The notes beneath the pieces were generated by a model. That model was not told where the DNA came from, did no database searches, and saw only the letters and a list, made by a program, of their open reading frames with translations. From Amborella trichopoda (Eukaryota; Streptophyta; Magnoliopsida; Amborellales; Amborellaceae), in contig NW_006499799.1 in assembly GCF_000471905.2 (NCBI RefSeq), positions 4,650,659 to 4,714,658 of the forward strand: a stretch of DNA of 64,000 nt. Direction: 5' to 3'. Positions 1 through 11,218 of this stretch are shown here, piece after piece (within the stretch, counting starts at the first letter, position 1; each line of letters begins with the position of its first letter). A program made the translations under genes and the position numbers.

Positions 1-1268
1 ATGGTGGCCTAAATGCCTTCGTGCGGCAGAATACACGCACAGTGGTTGCATGGGGAAGATGAGACGCTCACGGCGGAACAGTTGCATCCGGGACATGGAC
101 TTTAGCTAGCTCGACTCGGCTCAGTCCACTGCAGCTGGATTTCTTCTTCCCAAAATGCCCTTGGTTTCTTCATGAAATGGCACAAGAGTTCATGTAAACT
201 TGTGTTCCATTTGCTTTTTATGAGGGGCAAGATTGGAAATGAACGGTTATAAAAAGGGGTAAAACCCTTTTCACGTTTTACCTTCGCCCTTTTTTTTCTT
301 CTGAGCAGCGTGAGGAATCCGACAAAAGGACAGAATCCTCACAAGTGTTAAGTCGATTACATGAGAGAGAATAAGGGGGAAGTTCCGGTGGTCTTGCTAA
401 GAAGTCACCGGCAGGTCATAAGGATTCTGGTGGTGAGTGGAGGAGTTTCCATCAAGTTGCAGGGATAATGGAAAAGGGTTTGCAGAGGTTTCCCAATGAC
501 TGTGGGTGTTTCACAAGGATTTTTTGGTATTCAGCGAACTTCAGTGGGAGCAATTTCGGTGTGCAAAGGACTTTTCGATGGGTTACAAAGATTTTTTTGA
601 TGGTTGCATAGACTCTTTGGTGACTGCTAGCAACATTCCAGTGGCCATAGGGGTGTTGTTGGCAGTTTTCCGGTGATAGGGAGGTACCAGGAAGAAGGGG
701 GAAGTGCTCGACAGTGAGTCGAAAAGTTTTTCGACATTCACACGGGGAGTTCCGGCAAGGGAAGCCGGACAGTTGCAAGTTTTCGGGGGTAACCGAGGGG
801 TCGCAAGCAATCGAAAGGTCGCAGGGCAGTGGAAGGGTCACCAGCAACTGAAAGTCGCCGGGACATGAGGGGTCACAGGTAGTTGAAAGGTCACTAGCAA
901 ACGAAGGGCCACCGGGTAGCCGAAGCATCATGTGAGAACATGTGGTAAGAACGCACATGTAAAGGAACAGACTCATTAAGTTTCATGAATGGGGGCTAAT
1001 CATGTGCGGCCTCAACCGCATTCGGCAATGGTCGTACATGACGGTAGTCATGCATGGCGGTGGTCATGCACGTCGGCTTTCATGCACGACGGTGAACGTT
1101 CATCACAGTTATCACGTTCGTTAGTAAGCATGAGTGGCAGTAAGCACTCACATCAAATTTCGTGCTCGACAGTGAACACACACGGTGGCTAAGCGTGCTC
1201 GACAATGAATATGCACAGTGGCTTAACGTGTTTGGCGGCTTAGACCGTCACTCAAAAGGGGAAGCGTC
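1..1268. repeat. Repeat-rich block with TATA promoter, no gene recognised
   Basis: No convincing coding sequence is seen. Short related repeats around GTGCGGCAGAATACACGCAC occur near the left edge and again at about 1150-1250. Units based on GTCATGCAYG occur at about 1020-1110. A TATA motif at 248 is followed by GGGG-AAACCC, matching a promoter at 11749. The block may be the left remnant of the same element type as 10760-12840. It stops where the minus-strand T1 fossil begins. Confidence 0.5.
248..284 (+). promoter_or_regulatory. TATA-type promoter core, copy 1
   Basis: TATAAAAA at 248-255 is followed by GGGGTAAAACCC and GTTTTACC. The same arrangement recurs at 11749-11790, while the DNA around the two sites is much less alike. 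That makes a shared promoter in two copies of one element type likely. No downstream ORF is recognisable here. Confidence 0.5.
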
Positions 1269-1889
1269 CATATCTATTGGCAAGAATTTCTAAGAGCATT
1301 TTTTTGAGGGTTGGGGACTTTGGAATTGATAACTTTATTAATGGTGACCCAGTTAGAGGGAATTCCATCTGGTTTGGATGCCAAGTCCTCAAGCACAATT
1401 GTGAACTCCATGTTGTTCGGTGGAAGAGAACTCACTGTGAATAGGGCATGTTCTGCATCATTGGCCGGTTCCTTACCAAAGAAGTCTACTTTGTCTGTCT
1501 GATATACTTGATCTAGAACCCTTCTCATTTCCTCAGATTCAAAAGCAACGATGATAGCCAATCGCTTCTCTTTTCCTTAGATGCAAGAGTAACATTGATA
1601 GCCAACCACTTCTCTTTTCCTCAGATGCAAGAATCAAATTTTGGGATTTTGCACTTTGTAATAAAACATTGTATCTGTAACTTGCAACCTCTCTTAATGA
1701 AAAACTTTTCTTGTTTTCACTAATCGTCTCCTTTTCCCTTTTTTCATAGTGGTGTTTTTTTTTTAGAGTCATGCACCATGACCTAAAGGCATGTTTAAAA
1801 TCTTGCCTTCGAGACCATAAGAGTGGTGTGTTTTTAGAGTCATACACCAAGACTTGAAGGCATGTTTAAAGTCTTGCATCCAAGACCAT

Positions 1890-3225
1890 CATGGGTAATA
1901 CCTTTTTGGGTAACGTCCATTGATAGGGGCATTGCATCCTTCCCATCAGGGAGAGTCAATATATAGGCTCCATTTGGGGACACCTTTTTTACTACAAAAG
2001 GGCCCTCCCATTTTAGCTCAAACTTTCCTTTACGTCACCAATGCATGACTATTGGCCTCTTTACTGCAAGAACCAAGTCACCACTAGTGAATGAACGGAC
2101 TTTGAAAGACTTGTCAAAAGCCCTCTTCATCCTCCCCTGGTGGAGTTCAAGGTTTTGCTGAGCTTCCAATCTTTTATCATCAAGTGATTCTAATTCTTGA
2201 TAACAAAGTTTGATTTGCTCATCTTATGTTATATCATGATACATGGTGATGCGAAGCAATGGGAGCTGGATCTCAAGGGGTAAACCGCTCTGTTCCCATA
2301 AACCAAAGAATAAGGAGTAGAATCGGTGGCACTCCGAGTCATGGTGCGATAAGCCCATAAATCCTCAGAAAGTTTATCTTGCCAATTTTTCCTTGTTTTT
2401 TACATTGATTTTCTTAGAACCGTGCAAAGGGTTTTGTTGAAGGCTTCGGCTAGACCATTTGCTCGAGGATGGTACATAGTAGAGTATTTCCACTCAAAGC
2501 CAAATTAGTTAGCCAAGCCTAAGCAGTCAATATGCTTGTTCTTGAACTGGGATCCATTGTCTGATATGATCCTGTCAAGCACACCGAATCGGTAAATGAT
2601 GTGATGTTGCACAAAGTTGGCTACTAATTCTTCGAGGACAGGTTTGAGAGGGATCGCTTCAGCCCATTTGGAGAAGCAGTCTGTAGCAGCTAAGATGAAG
2701 GTATGACCCAATGCTGAGGAAGGGTCGATGGGTTCGACAATGTCCATACCCCATTATGAGAAGGGCCATTTCATAGGATGGAGAGGCTCTCGTGGCTAGT
2801 GGATGAGGTTTGAATGTATCTAACACACTTGATACCTCTTGGCATAGGATAATGAATCTCCACCCATTGATGGCCAGTAATACCCCAACCATCATATTCA
2901 TTCATAGAGCTTAGGACCAAATTGATGAAGGCACAAATCCCGGCATGCACTTCTTTCAGTACTTGTTCCGCCCCTTTGTGTCAACACATCGGAGAAGGAT
3001 ACCATCAAAGGATCGTCGAAAGAGAGCATCTCCATCGAGAAGAGGGTATTTGGTGGACATTCTTTGTATACTGTTGCACTCAATGCGATCCTCTGGTATC
3101 CAATTGTGTTTAAGAAAGTTTATTATTGGCTCCCTCCAATTCTCAACTCGTTCAATCTCATCACATATTGGATCAAAGATTTCCTCCTCTCGTCCTTCAG
3201 ACTTATCACCTTGGTCTTTCTTCAC
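1890..3225 (-). pseudogene. Tat-type integrase remnant
   Basis: Minus-strand reading frames match a Ty3/gypsy integrase. About 3225-2956 gives the segment before the integrase core, with the LLDGDALFRRSFDGILLRC stretch typical of the zinc-binding end. About 2750-2500 gives the core, with MDIVEP, TDCFSKWAEAIPL and IISDNGSQF, which place the first two acidic residues of the DDE triad. About 2500-1890 gives the C-terminal part, with FELKWEGPF. The family inserts element cDNA into the host genome. Several interruptions are present, so this is a fossil. Confidence 0.8.
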
Positions 3226-3328
3226 CTCTCTTTCAGCTTCAAGAGCATCCTTAGCAGCGAGATGTGCTCCGAATGGATAAGGGGGGCATTTTGGGAAGAT
3301 AATCCTTTCATCATCCCCATCTAACTCT

Positions 3329-3550
3329 TTAACCGGCCCAATGTGCCTCCACTCTGCGAGTGGCAGAGTGGAGGCACATTGAGGGTGAATACAAATCCTC
3401 GAGTTGTATCTGCCCCTTTTGAATTAAATCCTCGATGTGGTCTTTGAGGGTGACACAGTCTTGAACATGATGCCTTAACATTCTATGATATGTGCAATAC
3501 CTCTTATGGGTGACGAAGTCAGCATCTTCTAGCCATTTCAGCTCAAGCAA
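3329..3550 (-). pseudogene. Tat gag C-terminal zinc-finger remnant
   Basis: The translation contains CTYHRMLRHHVQDC followed by LKDHIEDLIQKGQIQL. This C-x2-H-x4-H-x4-C finger plus the LI-KGQI helix is also found in the gag of A1 (about 9740-9840) and A3 (about 35730-35830), and is typical of Tat gag C-termini. Here it lies only about 100 bp before integrase sequence, so the intervening pol domains have been lost. Confidence 0.75.
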
Positions 3551-4138
3551 AGTATCATTTATTGCTCAATCAACATTCAGAGTAGAGTCAAAACCCACTC
3601 TCTATTGAAACTGTATACCGTCTTGTTATGTTCCTCCCAGTAATCCTTTCCATAGAGATTGCGAGGATGAGGCACCTTATTATAGGACTGGGACTTATGT
3701 TAGGTTTCTTGAGGTGTCCCCTGAGCATTTGGAGGGTTCACCCTGTTTGAACACATTTTTTAGCAGCTTGGGTCCTCGATGTGTAATAAAAAAGAGAAGC
3801 TGGTCAATAAAAGCATTGACATACGGTGGAATCCCTGACAGTCTCAGAATTACCCAAGAATGGGTAGAAATCTTCGTAAGAACCTCAAAAGGCCACTTTC
3901 CAAGTTTCATCACAATCCGACATGTCTAAGGTAACATAGACAAAGAAACAAATTCAGAAAAATCAACCTCTAGCACCTTGAAAAGGATCCCGTAACTAGA
4001 ACTCTATTTTTAGTGCATCAAACAACAATGGGACCACCACCATTGAATCTGCAATGGTAGAAAACCCCAATAGGTCAAGTTTCATCTTAATCGGGCGCTC
4101 CAGGATAAAATTATGGGGAAAATACTGAAAAGGGGTAG

Positions 4139-4161
4139 GCCGCACACAATTCCCGTGTGCC
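4139..4161 (+). other. U3 hairpin of family A LTR, copy 1
   Basis: A 7-base arm GCCGCAC and arm GTGTGCC flank a 9-base loop ACAATTCCC; six of seven positions pair, one as G-U. Counterparts are at 22396-22418, 40473-40495 and 61309-61331, with paired changes in the arms. Confidence 0.5.
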
Positions 4162-5199
4162 CTCCCTGCACCAAATCATCATTAATGGTGACTGATTTTT
4201 TAGTCTCGGGCAGCAACTTTGAAGGCCCATGTCTTACTCATCTTGAGTCAGATCATGCTCAAATTTGGTGAGCATATTCATCTTATCAAGACGAGCATAT
4301 TGATATGTGGCACGACCTGTGATGATACTCGAGCAGGGAGAAAAACTAGAGAGAAGTAGGTGATTCTTGAAGATAGTTATAGAAAATTCAGCAGCGACAC
4401 GCCTCACTCGAGTAGCCATATCACGATGCTCGCGTACTCGATCGACGTGAAACCAATTGCATTATGTACACAAGGTCCAAGGCTATGTCTGCTCTGAACC
4501 TCGTATATGATGAACATTTGGATTCGGCACACGAAGGCGTCAATGTTGCAGCAGATTCCAATTGTTGAATTTCAAGATCCAGCAAAAAACCCAAGAGGAC
4601 GAAATCTTTGTCCCGACACAAAATCAAGCTTCATTCATTGCAACATGATCGTGACGGCATGCTCAGTGTAATTCAGTGAGGAAATCAAGGAAAAACATCA
4701 GGAAACAAGAACATTATTGCTCGAAAGTTTCAAGATCTATGAAAATTTTGAGTCGCATGATGGTGGCCTAAAAACGTGATTTGTGGCTCAAAATTGGTAT
4801 CAAATTGATCGTCATGCCGAGTCTGACAAGAAAAAAATCATCATTCGGCTAAACAGACATTAGAGCAACCTCGAATCATCCGTGGAAGATCACGCAAGTT
4901 CTATGGTAGCAACAGAGACTGTTTTTGAATTTTATACATTGTTGTGCAGGGGCAAAACAATCCTTTTGAACCCATTTTTAGAATTTCTTTTAATAAAATT
5001 AAATTGTAATTATCACCAATTTAGATAGTTTTTAGGTGTACACCCATGTTTGGGCCCAATTCTATAAGTACATGATAAACACAATTGTCAAAGGACCCTT
5101 GATTTTTCAATCTCATCAATAAAATTTGGGAGTTTTCATGATGAAATTGTGGGAACATATTAGAGAGAGAAGAGATAGAAGAAAAGGTCTGATACCCTT

Positions 5200-5525
5200 T
5201 GGTGAAGGTAACTTTCTCTCTCCTTCACTCATCTCTCTCTTTCTCTCTCCTCTCATCTCTCTCTTTCTCTCCTCTCATCTCTTTCTTTCTCTCCTGTCTC
5301 GTCTATCTCTTTCTCTCTCCTCTCAATTGTCTCTCTCTTTCTCTCCTCTCATCTCTTTCTTTCTCGCTTCTCTCGTCTATCTCTTTCTCTCTCCGCTCAA
5401 CTATCTCTCTCTTTCTCTCGCCTCTCATCTCTCTCTCCTCTTCTTTCCCTAATCTTCTTTATTCACTTTCCTTTTCTCTCTTCCATCTTTCCTTTATTTT
5501 CCTCTCTTTCCTTCTTTCTCCCTGT
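5200..5525 (+). repeat. CT-rich low-complexity tract in A1 LTR
   Basis: An almost pure pyrimidine tract built from TCTCTCTTTCTCTCC-like units lies downstream of the TATA-like motif. The reverse complement of the same feature is the purine tract at 20930-21400 in A2. It yields long apparent ORFs rich in Leu, Ser and Phe that are not genes. Confidence 0.8.
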
Positions 5526-5663
5526 TCTCTTCTTTGTTCATGCATGGTGGAGCCTATCGTTGGGTGTGATGTCTTCTTACTCTTGAGACATAAATAGTGA
5601 GTTGGGCCTTAATCCGAGTGGCGGGCCATGCCTCTGTCAAAGCTCCCTTGTCTCCCCCTTTGT

Positions 5664-6239
5664 CATGGATGGCGGAAGCTCATCGTGGTTTATGTTTTCT
5701 CTCTTCTTATTTCTCTGTCATGGACGGTGGAAACTCATTACCGTCCAGGTTTTCTCTCTCTTCATAATCCTCTATCATGGATGGCGGAAGCTCATCGCCA
5801 TCCATGTTTTCTCTCTTCTTATTTCTCTATCATGGACAGCGAAAGCTCATCACCGTCCATGTTTTCTCTCTTCTTATTTCTCTGTCATGGACATCGGAAG
5901 CTCATCCCTGTCCATGTTCTCTCTCTCTTTATATCCCTCTGTCATGAATGACAGAAGCTCATCACCGTCCATGTTTTCTCTCTCATCTTACTACTCTGTC
6001 ATGGATATCAGAAGCTCATCGCTGTCCATTTTTCTCTCTCCTCTGTTATGGATGACAGAAGTTAATCTCTATCCATTTCTTCTCTCTCCTTTGTCATGGA
6101 CGGTGGAAGCTCGTCGCCGTCCATGCTTTTACCCCTTTCTCTCTCCTCTTTCATGGACAATAGAAGTTCATCACCATCCATGTTTTCTCTCTTTTCTTGC
6201 CTTTCTATCATGGATGGCGGAGGCACATCGCCGTCTATG
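5664..6239 (+). repeat. Array of eleven stem-loop units in A1 LTR
   Basis: Eleven units spaced mostly 55-57 bp apart start at about 5664, 5719, 5776, 5831, 5886, 5943, 5999, 6047, 6095, 6152 and 6209. Each is an imperfect palindrome of CATGGACGGCG, loop GAAGCTCAT and CGCCGTCCATG type, separated by TTTTCTCTC-rich spacers. The 5776 unit has an 11-bp perfect stem. The 6095 and 6209 units have 11-bp stems with one and two wobbles. Unit arms differ but often change in pairs (GGATGG/CCATCC against GGACGG/CCGTCC). The array lies downstream of the probable promoter, so it would be in the transcript. Confidence 0.8.
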
Positions 6240-7090
6240 TTCCCCTTCTCTTTTCTCTTTCTCTTACTTCCTTCTTCCCCTTGTTTCTTCTTCCCCCCTT
6301 CTCTATTCTTTGTCATTGCTCCTCTCTTCTTCTTTTCCTCTCTTTCTTTCTTTCATTCTTCTCACATGAACGACATCGGTAGTACTGTGCATGCCTCTCT
6401 TTCTCTCTCTTTTTTCTTCTTTTCCACTCGTTTGAACAAGAGAGGCTAAGTCAAACACTACCATGGCAGTCTTATCGTCTAACAGTATTGTCGCTATACG
6501 GGTCTTTGTTACCGTGCCCGCCCTACTGCCACGATAAGCTAGCCATCATGCCAGGCTGGTCGGTAATCATTCTGTCGTTTAGTAGTATTGTCATTGTGCC
6601 GGTCTAGTTACCCTACCTGCCTTGCTACCACGCTGGGTCAATCACTAGTTGGTCTAGCTATTGTGTTAGTCTAGCCACTTGGTCAAATTCTTATCTTCCC
6701 CATGCTTCTATTCTAGCTCTTTCTTCTTTTTTTCATCTATCATCTTACTCTTTTTTCTCCCTTTTGAATGTGCATGCCTATGTGCATTTTCCCAAAGACA
6801 AGGAGTGGTCACTTGGCCCACTTGTCTTGTAAATTAACAGTGTGTGTGTGATTGCAGAAACAGGAGAGTACAGGCCAAGGGAGGCGATTCCGAACCAGTT
6901 GTAGGGCTGGGGGGCTTTCTTCGTGATTTAAGAGGGTGCCAATGCAAGCCAGCCCGAGTAAATCCCGAGTATACTTGACCTTGTTCTTGCTCAAGGTTCC
7001 AGAGAGAGTAATCTCAAGTATTGGGTTCCCTAGACACCCGAGACACATGCCATTAGGTCATCCTGATCTGGAGGGCGAGATCGAGGCACC
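6240..7090 (+). other. Distal R/U5 part of A1 LTR
   Basis: This non-coding segment contains loosely repeated sentences around GTATTGTCRYTGTGCC and the block ACTTGTCTTGTAAATTAACAG. It is matched in 32240-32898, 42350-42919 and, reversed, 19079-19370 and 36470-37110. A (GT)n microsatellite lies at about 6841. No gene is seen. Confidence 0.6.
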
Positions 7091-7099
7091 TAACCAGCT

Positions 7100-7117
7100 T
7101 GGCGATTCCATTGGGGA
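7100..7117 (+). other. Primer binding site, tRNA-Arg type (A1)
   Basis: TGGCGATTCCATTGGGGA lies three bases after the LTR end. It closely resembles the TGGCGACTC-x3-TGGGGA site used by Tat/Ogre elements and taken to be complementary to tRNA-Arg. Counterparts occur at 32902-32919, 19058-19075 (minus) and 56680-56697 (minus). Confidence 0.8.
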
Positions 7118-7188
7118 CTTATTTCCCCTTCGTCTCATCATCCTTGTTTGACTAGTCTCTCCTTTGTTTTTCTGCTTTCACACATCAC

Positions 7189-8200
7189 ATGGCTTCCAAG
7201 TTCTTTAACCCATTCATTAAGATAAGGGATTTTCTCATCCCTGCATTCGCAAGTGTCCCCTAGGAACAGGTTCCTCCAACTTTGTTCCCAAATTTCCTTT
7301 TGAGCAAAGACCCGGTGTTTAGCTCCCAGGTCTTAACCTAGATTGGCGTGAGAAGGGACTTAAAAGTCCTTAACTCCCCATCTCTTAGCCTTGGTGGGAC
7401 TTCCACCAAGGAACCCTGCATTGATAACACATTTGCTAACACATTGTCGTTTCATCTGTGGGTCGTCGCAAGGCTACCTCCCACATTTCTACATCACTAC
7501 GAGTCTCTATGCTTAGAGGCCCGACACATCAAGGTGGAGACCCTGGGACTTCCACCTCTCGCACACACCCTAAGGCTAGTGGGTCATCCACTCGAGCCAC
7601 ACCTCAAGGCAACTCTTACGTTACCTCGAGTCAACGTTCAGGATCAAGCCTCCTAAGGCTGGGTTCTGTACACGCTATCGATGTGCATCCCACCACTCGA
7701 GGCAATGCCATCGTTGCATCAACTCGAGGACACGGAAGACGACCCCCTTGTCCTCCTACGCGGTGCACACTTATGCACCCTGTAAGGGGCAGGCTTCCAT
7801 CTGTTCTCTTACAGACACCTGCTCACAGTTCTTGGCCTCTTAAGGCCGGACCACTTATTCGAGCCCGGGTTGACCCCAAGGTCACTCGTGATCCTTCTTC
7901 AAGGGGCGCACATGCATTCCCATCACAGACCCCCCCTCGCTCCTGACTTAGGCGCCATCACGAGTTAACCTTTCTCCTGCCTGGCCGTCATCTTCTGGGC
8001 AAGCACCTCCAGCCCTGGTACTGGAAGATCTTCCCTAAGAGTACCATGTTGAACCAGCCCAGTCATCTCGGTCATGTCTCTAGAGCCCATAAGAGGGCTC
8101 AGGGCAAGGACTTGATGGGAGATCAAGTCCTTCATCCTCCCCAGCCCAGGATGACCCCAGTTCCTGACCCACACCCTTTGCTTATCTGATGGAAACGACT
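7189..8200 (+). pseudogene. A1 pre-gag ORF remnant
   Basis: Between the primer site and gag, the translation begins MASKFFNPFIK with IRDFLIPAF, then LKVLNSPSLSLGG. Further on is an Arg/Ser/Pro/His-rich part with RRKATSHIS, SMLRGPTHQ, RTHPKASGSSTRATPQGN. The same motifs in the same order occur in A3 (32989-33747) and partly in A2 (18870-17900, minus), so a leader-encoded protein rather than chance reading is likely. It has no recognised domain and its function is unknown. Extra ORFs before gag are known in Tat elements. It is interrupted in several places. Confidence 0.55.
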
Positions 8201-8629
8201 CTTTCTTGCACAAGAAAGGCTGACCAGCTGCAGTCCCAATCGTAGTTCTGGCAAGAGGCCCATCAAAACCTCAAAGTTAAACGTGACAAGGGTCTTCAAA
8301 TTCTGACTAGAGAGGCAACCACGATGGTTGGGGCACCCAGCTCTGATGACCCTCTTCACCTGAACCCCTTCTACCCTCTTCAGATGACAAAGTTTGACAA
8401 CGAAATATGTGAATCCTACACTATGGTCAGTGTTGTAGAAGATGACCCAACCACTCAGCAGCCACGGTCTCAAGACCGTCAAGAACCGGTCCTCATGCGA
8501 TCGACATACAAGACTTGAGTCCAATCGGGGCATGCTCAACCCTTGCTGATCGATCTACCACGCATGAGTCACCAAACTCGGAAGCCCTCAAATGCACATA
8601 AGGTTGACCATCCTGGAGAAGCAGTCAGT

Positions 8630-9870
8630 GTAATGGTTATAAATGACCTCATGACTCTCAAGAAGAACGCATGAATAGGTTTGAGACATGGTGCGCACAA
8701 TGATGGAGAAGATTGACCGCATGAAAACCATGCTACACTTGACTAACCATGAGGTCAACTCCCATCACGCGGATGATGCACCTCCAAGGAAGCCTCCCCC
8801 TCCAGCCTCACCGGACAATTCTATCCCTCACCCTGTCTCATAGGCAAACATTGACACTATGGTAACCCATAGTTTAAAAAGCATAAGATCCCGGGTATGC
8901 TAGAAGCAACGTTTAACCAAAATCCATACCGCTCCTACGTTAATTTGGTTATGTTTCCCTCATACTACAAGAAGGGAAGTTTCCCCTGTTTGATGTTACG
9001 ACCTCCCCACACCAGCATATCGCCCATTTCCAAGCAGCATGTCCAGAGACAGCGGCTGACGGGAGACTCCTTCGTCAGTTTATTGAAACCCTTGATGGCC
9101 CGACTTTTCAGTGGTATGCTTGGCTTCTCCCAATCTCGGTACATACATGGGAGGAAGGGGAGAAATTGTTCCACTAATGCTTCTATGAAGTTGAGAGAGA
9201 GGTCCAAACCATCGTGTTTCTCACTTTGACCCAGGAGCCCGATAAACCCGTCGATCAATTCATAGCAAGATGGAGAGATTTGGCTGCTCGCTATCTTAAT
9301 CCTATTCTTGAGAAGGAAGTAGCTCAAACCTGTGTACGAAACATGGGACCTAAGATTGCTCTACATGTTGAGGCCTCCAATCCGATCTCCATGTCAGAGC
9401 TGATCTCCAAGTCAGTCAGAATAGAAAGTCTGTCACGTCACCACGGCGGGTCAAGACAACAGTCTGCAAGCTCAGGAAACAACTACAACAATGGTAACTC
9501 TCGGACCAATACCCGAGGCAACCAACAGAAAAGGGTAATCAGCAAAGCCGTCACTGTCAGCGATCCAAAGAAGGCTCCCTCCCAAACTTTGGATCTCTCG
9601 AAAGGGGTAAACATAGCGAAAGCGCCTCAGGCAGGAAAACAACAACCGTCATACAACCTGGTGCCCCCACATGCAGAACATGATCGAGCTATTAAAGATG
9701 AAATTCCTTGATCAAGCTGGACTTGATACTCATGCGAATCATTGTGCTTATCATCGGAGGATAAACCACCCTACAGAGGATTGCTACACGTTAAAAGGCA
9801 TCATCAAAGCCCTAATCCAGAAGGGTCAGATAAAGCTTGAAGAGCTAAAGAAAGAATTTGGGATAGCATA
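8630..9870 (+). pseudogene. A1 Tat gag remnant
   Basis: This is a Ty3/gypsy gag, the structural protein that packages the element's RNA. About 8640-8880 matches the gag N-terminus of A3 and G. About 9214-9430 carries the capsid-like segment with FLTLTQEPDKPVDQFIARW and later CVRNMGPKIALHVEASNP. About 9740-9840 carries the finger CAYHRRINHPTEDC with LIQKGQIKL. Between them is an Asn/Gly/Gln-rich linker. It is closely matched in A3 (34520-35980). It has multiple interruptions and is a fossil. Confidence 0.8.
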
Positions 9871-10600
9871 ATCTTCCCACGTAGTGACAGACCAAGAGGA
9901 AGACAAAGCGGCCAATCTCCTTCATGCCTTGTTTGTTATGATGCTGCAAGAAGGCCTCATAACACCAAAATCGGTAAGGCAGCCCCGATGCCTTGCTCAG
10001 GGAACTGAGAAACATTGGTGCTTTTACCATAAAATATGAGCCCACAACCTGAGTGAATGCTCAAGTTTCCATGATATAATCGTGAAGAAAATACAGGGAT
10101 GCAAAGAGCCTTGTCACATTTCAGAAGGTGATTCCCAAATCACTGTTTCACCGGTGCGAGAGGGTATCCTTACACAAGACCTGGGTAAAGATGATTTAGA
10201 TCCTGCTGAACCCTCAACTTCCCAGCCATGGATAGTCCACCATGGGCGATGCAGCTTCAAGTCCTTAAGGCGAGAAGCAGTTCGTCAAGCTACGGCTGTT
10301 CATATACCTAGCAAGATGAATCAAGCACTTCTAATGAAAACCAGGAAGAAACGGGCGGCAAGGGTTGCGAGCTGCAGAAACAAGACTGCACAACCACCAG
10401 TTCAACAAGAATTTCTCAAACCTCTCCTACCATTGCCAAATTTATTGGACTTTATCCCCAACGCGATCATCCTTCCTTCATCATCTCGTCAAGAGGATGT
10501 CCCTGAGCCATCTTCTCCTCATGGCACGTCCAATGAGGGTGACGATGTTAAAAGCCCTCCCCACCGGTCTAAGTAAGGGTAAGGCCTAAAAGACTAACTG
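9871..10600 (+). pseudogene. A1 region after gag, basic/Pro-rich coding remnant
   Basis: An open stretch at about 10082-10576 encodes a 160-residue hydrophilic segment with a basic patch (MKTRKKRAARVASCRNKTAQ) and a Ser/Pro-rich end. No protease, reverse transcriptase or integrase motif is seen. A3 has a corresponding region at 36000-36468. After about 10600 the sequence changes to non-coding tandem repeats, so the polymerase part expected of an autonomous element is absent here. Confidence 0.5.
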
Positions 10601-10759
10601 CACAAGTCCAACTCTTGTGATGACGTAAAAAGCTGCCCAGATCGGTCTGATGAGGGGAACGACCTTCAAAGTCCCTCACCTGCTGACCTTTCTCCTCTTT
10701 GCTCTTCTTCTTCTTCTTCTTATCCTTCCTCTTCTACGTGTTAAGCCTTTTATCGTCAT
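10600..10759. other. Spacer between A1 coding remnant and repeats
   Basis: A short non-coding stretch with a TTC-rich microsatellite near 10705-10725. Nothing else is recognised. Confidence 0.4.
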
Positions 10760-11215
10760 ACGACCAGGACGCGCACTATGGTTTAAGGTCACACATCTGG
10801 ATCATGGTCGCCTGTTTAAAGTCATGTGACAAGGACTTTGCAGTTTAAAGTCGTGCAACTAGACCTTCGTTATAGTTTAAGGTCAGATAGTTTGGACCAT
10901 GGTCGTATAGTTTTGTCTCATGTGACAAGGACTTTACAATTTAAAGTCGTGCAATTAGACCTCTGCTATAGTTTAAGGTCATATAATTCAGACCATGATC
11001 GTACAATTTTGGGTCATGTGACAAGGACTATGGCTGTGCAGTTTAGGGTCATGCAGCATGGACTGTTGCAGTGCAGTTTAAGGTCATGCAAAGTGGACCG
11101 TGGTAGTGCAGTTTAAAGTCATGCAGCACTGACCGTGGCAGTGCAGTTTAAAGTCGTAGAGTATGGACCATGGCAGTGCAGTTTAAAGTCATGCAGCACG
11201 GACCGTGGTTGGAGC
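10760..11215 (+). repeat. Tandem repeats, GTTTAAAGTCATGCAGC type
   Basis: About a dozen diverged units of roughly 35-40 bp share GTTTAAAGTCATGCAGCAC and GGACCRTGG. The last five or six units are the most uniform. The same unit occurs reversed at about 39105-39180, inside the spacer between the two inverted A-family LTRs. That suggests the repeats belong to the 3' internal part of family A. Confidence 0.75.
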
Positions 11216-11218
11216 GAT

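Larger units (their letters stand above)
1274..3697 (-). mobile_element. T1: Ty3/gypsy Tat-type fossil, internally deleted
   Basis: Reading on the minus strand, a gag zinc-finger segment (3550-3329) is followed closely by the integrase linker and core (3225-1890). The roughly 2 kb expected for protease, reverse transcriptase and RNase H is absent. About 600 bp of non-coding sequence follows, with a short tandem duplication (about 1747-1890). No LTR is visible on either side. Plus-strand LTR A1 starts directly at its upstream edge, so A1 may have inserted into it. It is old and broken at several points plus the large deletion. Confidence 0.75.
3698..7096 (+). mobile_element. A1: long LTR of Tat family A
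   Basis: The LTR starts TGTTAGG, by comparison with related LTR starts at 38691 (minus) and 40053 (plus). It ends CTAACCA three bases before a tRNA-Arg-type primer site. At about 3.4 kb it suits the Tat/Ogre group. In order it holds a U3 hairpin (4139), a TATA-like motif (about 5063), a pyrimidine tract (5200-5525), the stem-loop array (5664-6239), and a conserved R/U5 segment ending in GAGATCGAGGCACCTAACCA. Apparent ORFs inside it are low-complexity by-products. Related copies lie at 19079-22740, 31600-32898, 36470-38691 and 40053-42919. Confidence 0.8.

Noticed and set aside
452-976. Minus-strand ORF of 174 codons in the left block
   Set aside because: Cys/Pro/Ser-rich translation with no family resemblance, lying in a leader-like region on the strand opposite the promoter.
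5664-6239. CRISPR-like look of regularly spaced palindromic repeats
   Set aside because: Spacers are low-complexity CT sequence that repeats itself, the repeats are diverged, and the genome is clearly a plant's.
5126-6449. Long overlapping plus-strand ORFs rich in Ser, Leu and Phe
   Set aside because: They arise from the CT-rich tract and the stem-loop array. All three frames are open and composition follows the repeat.
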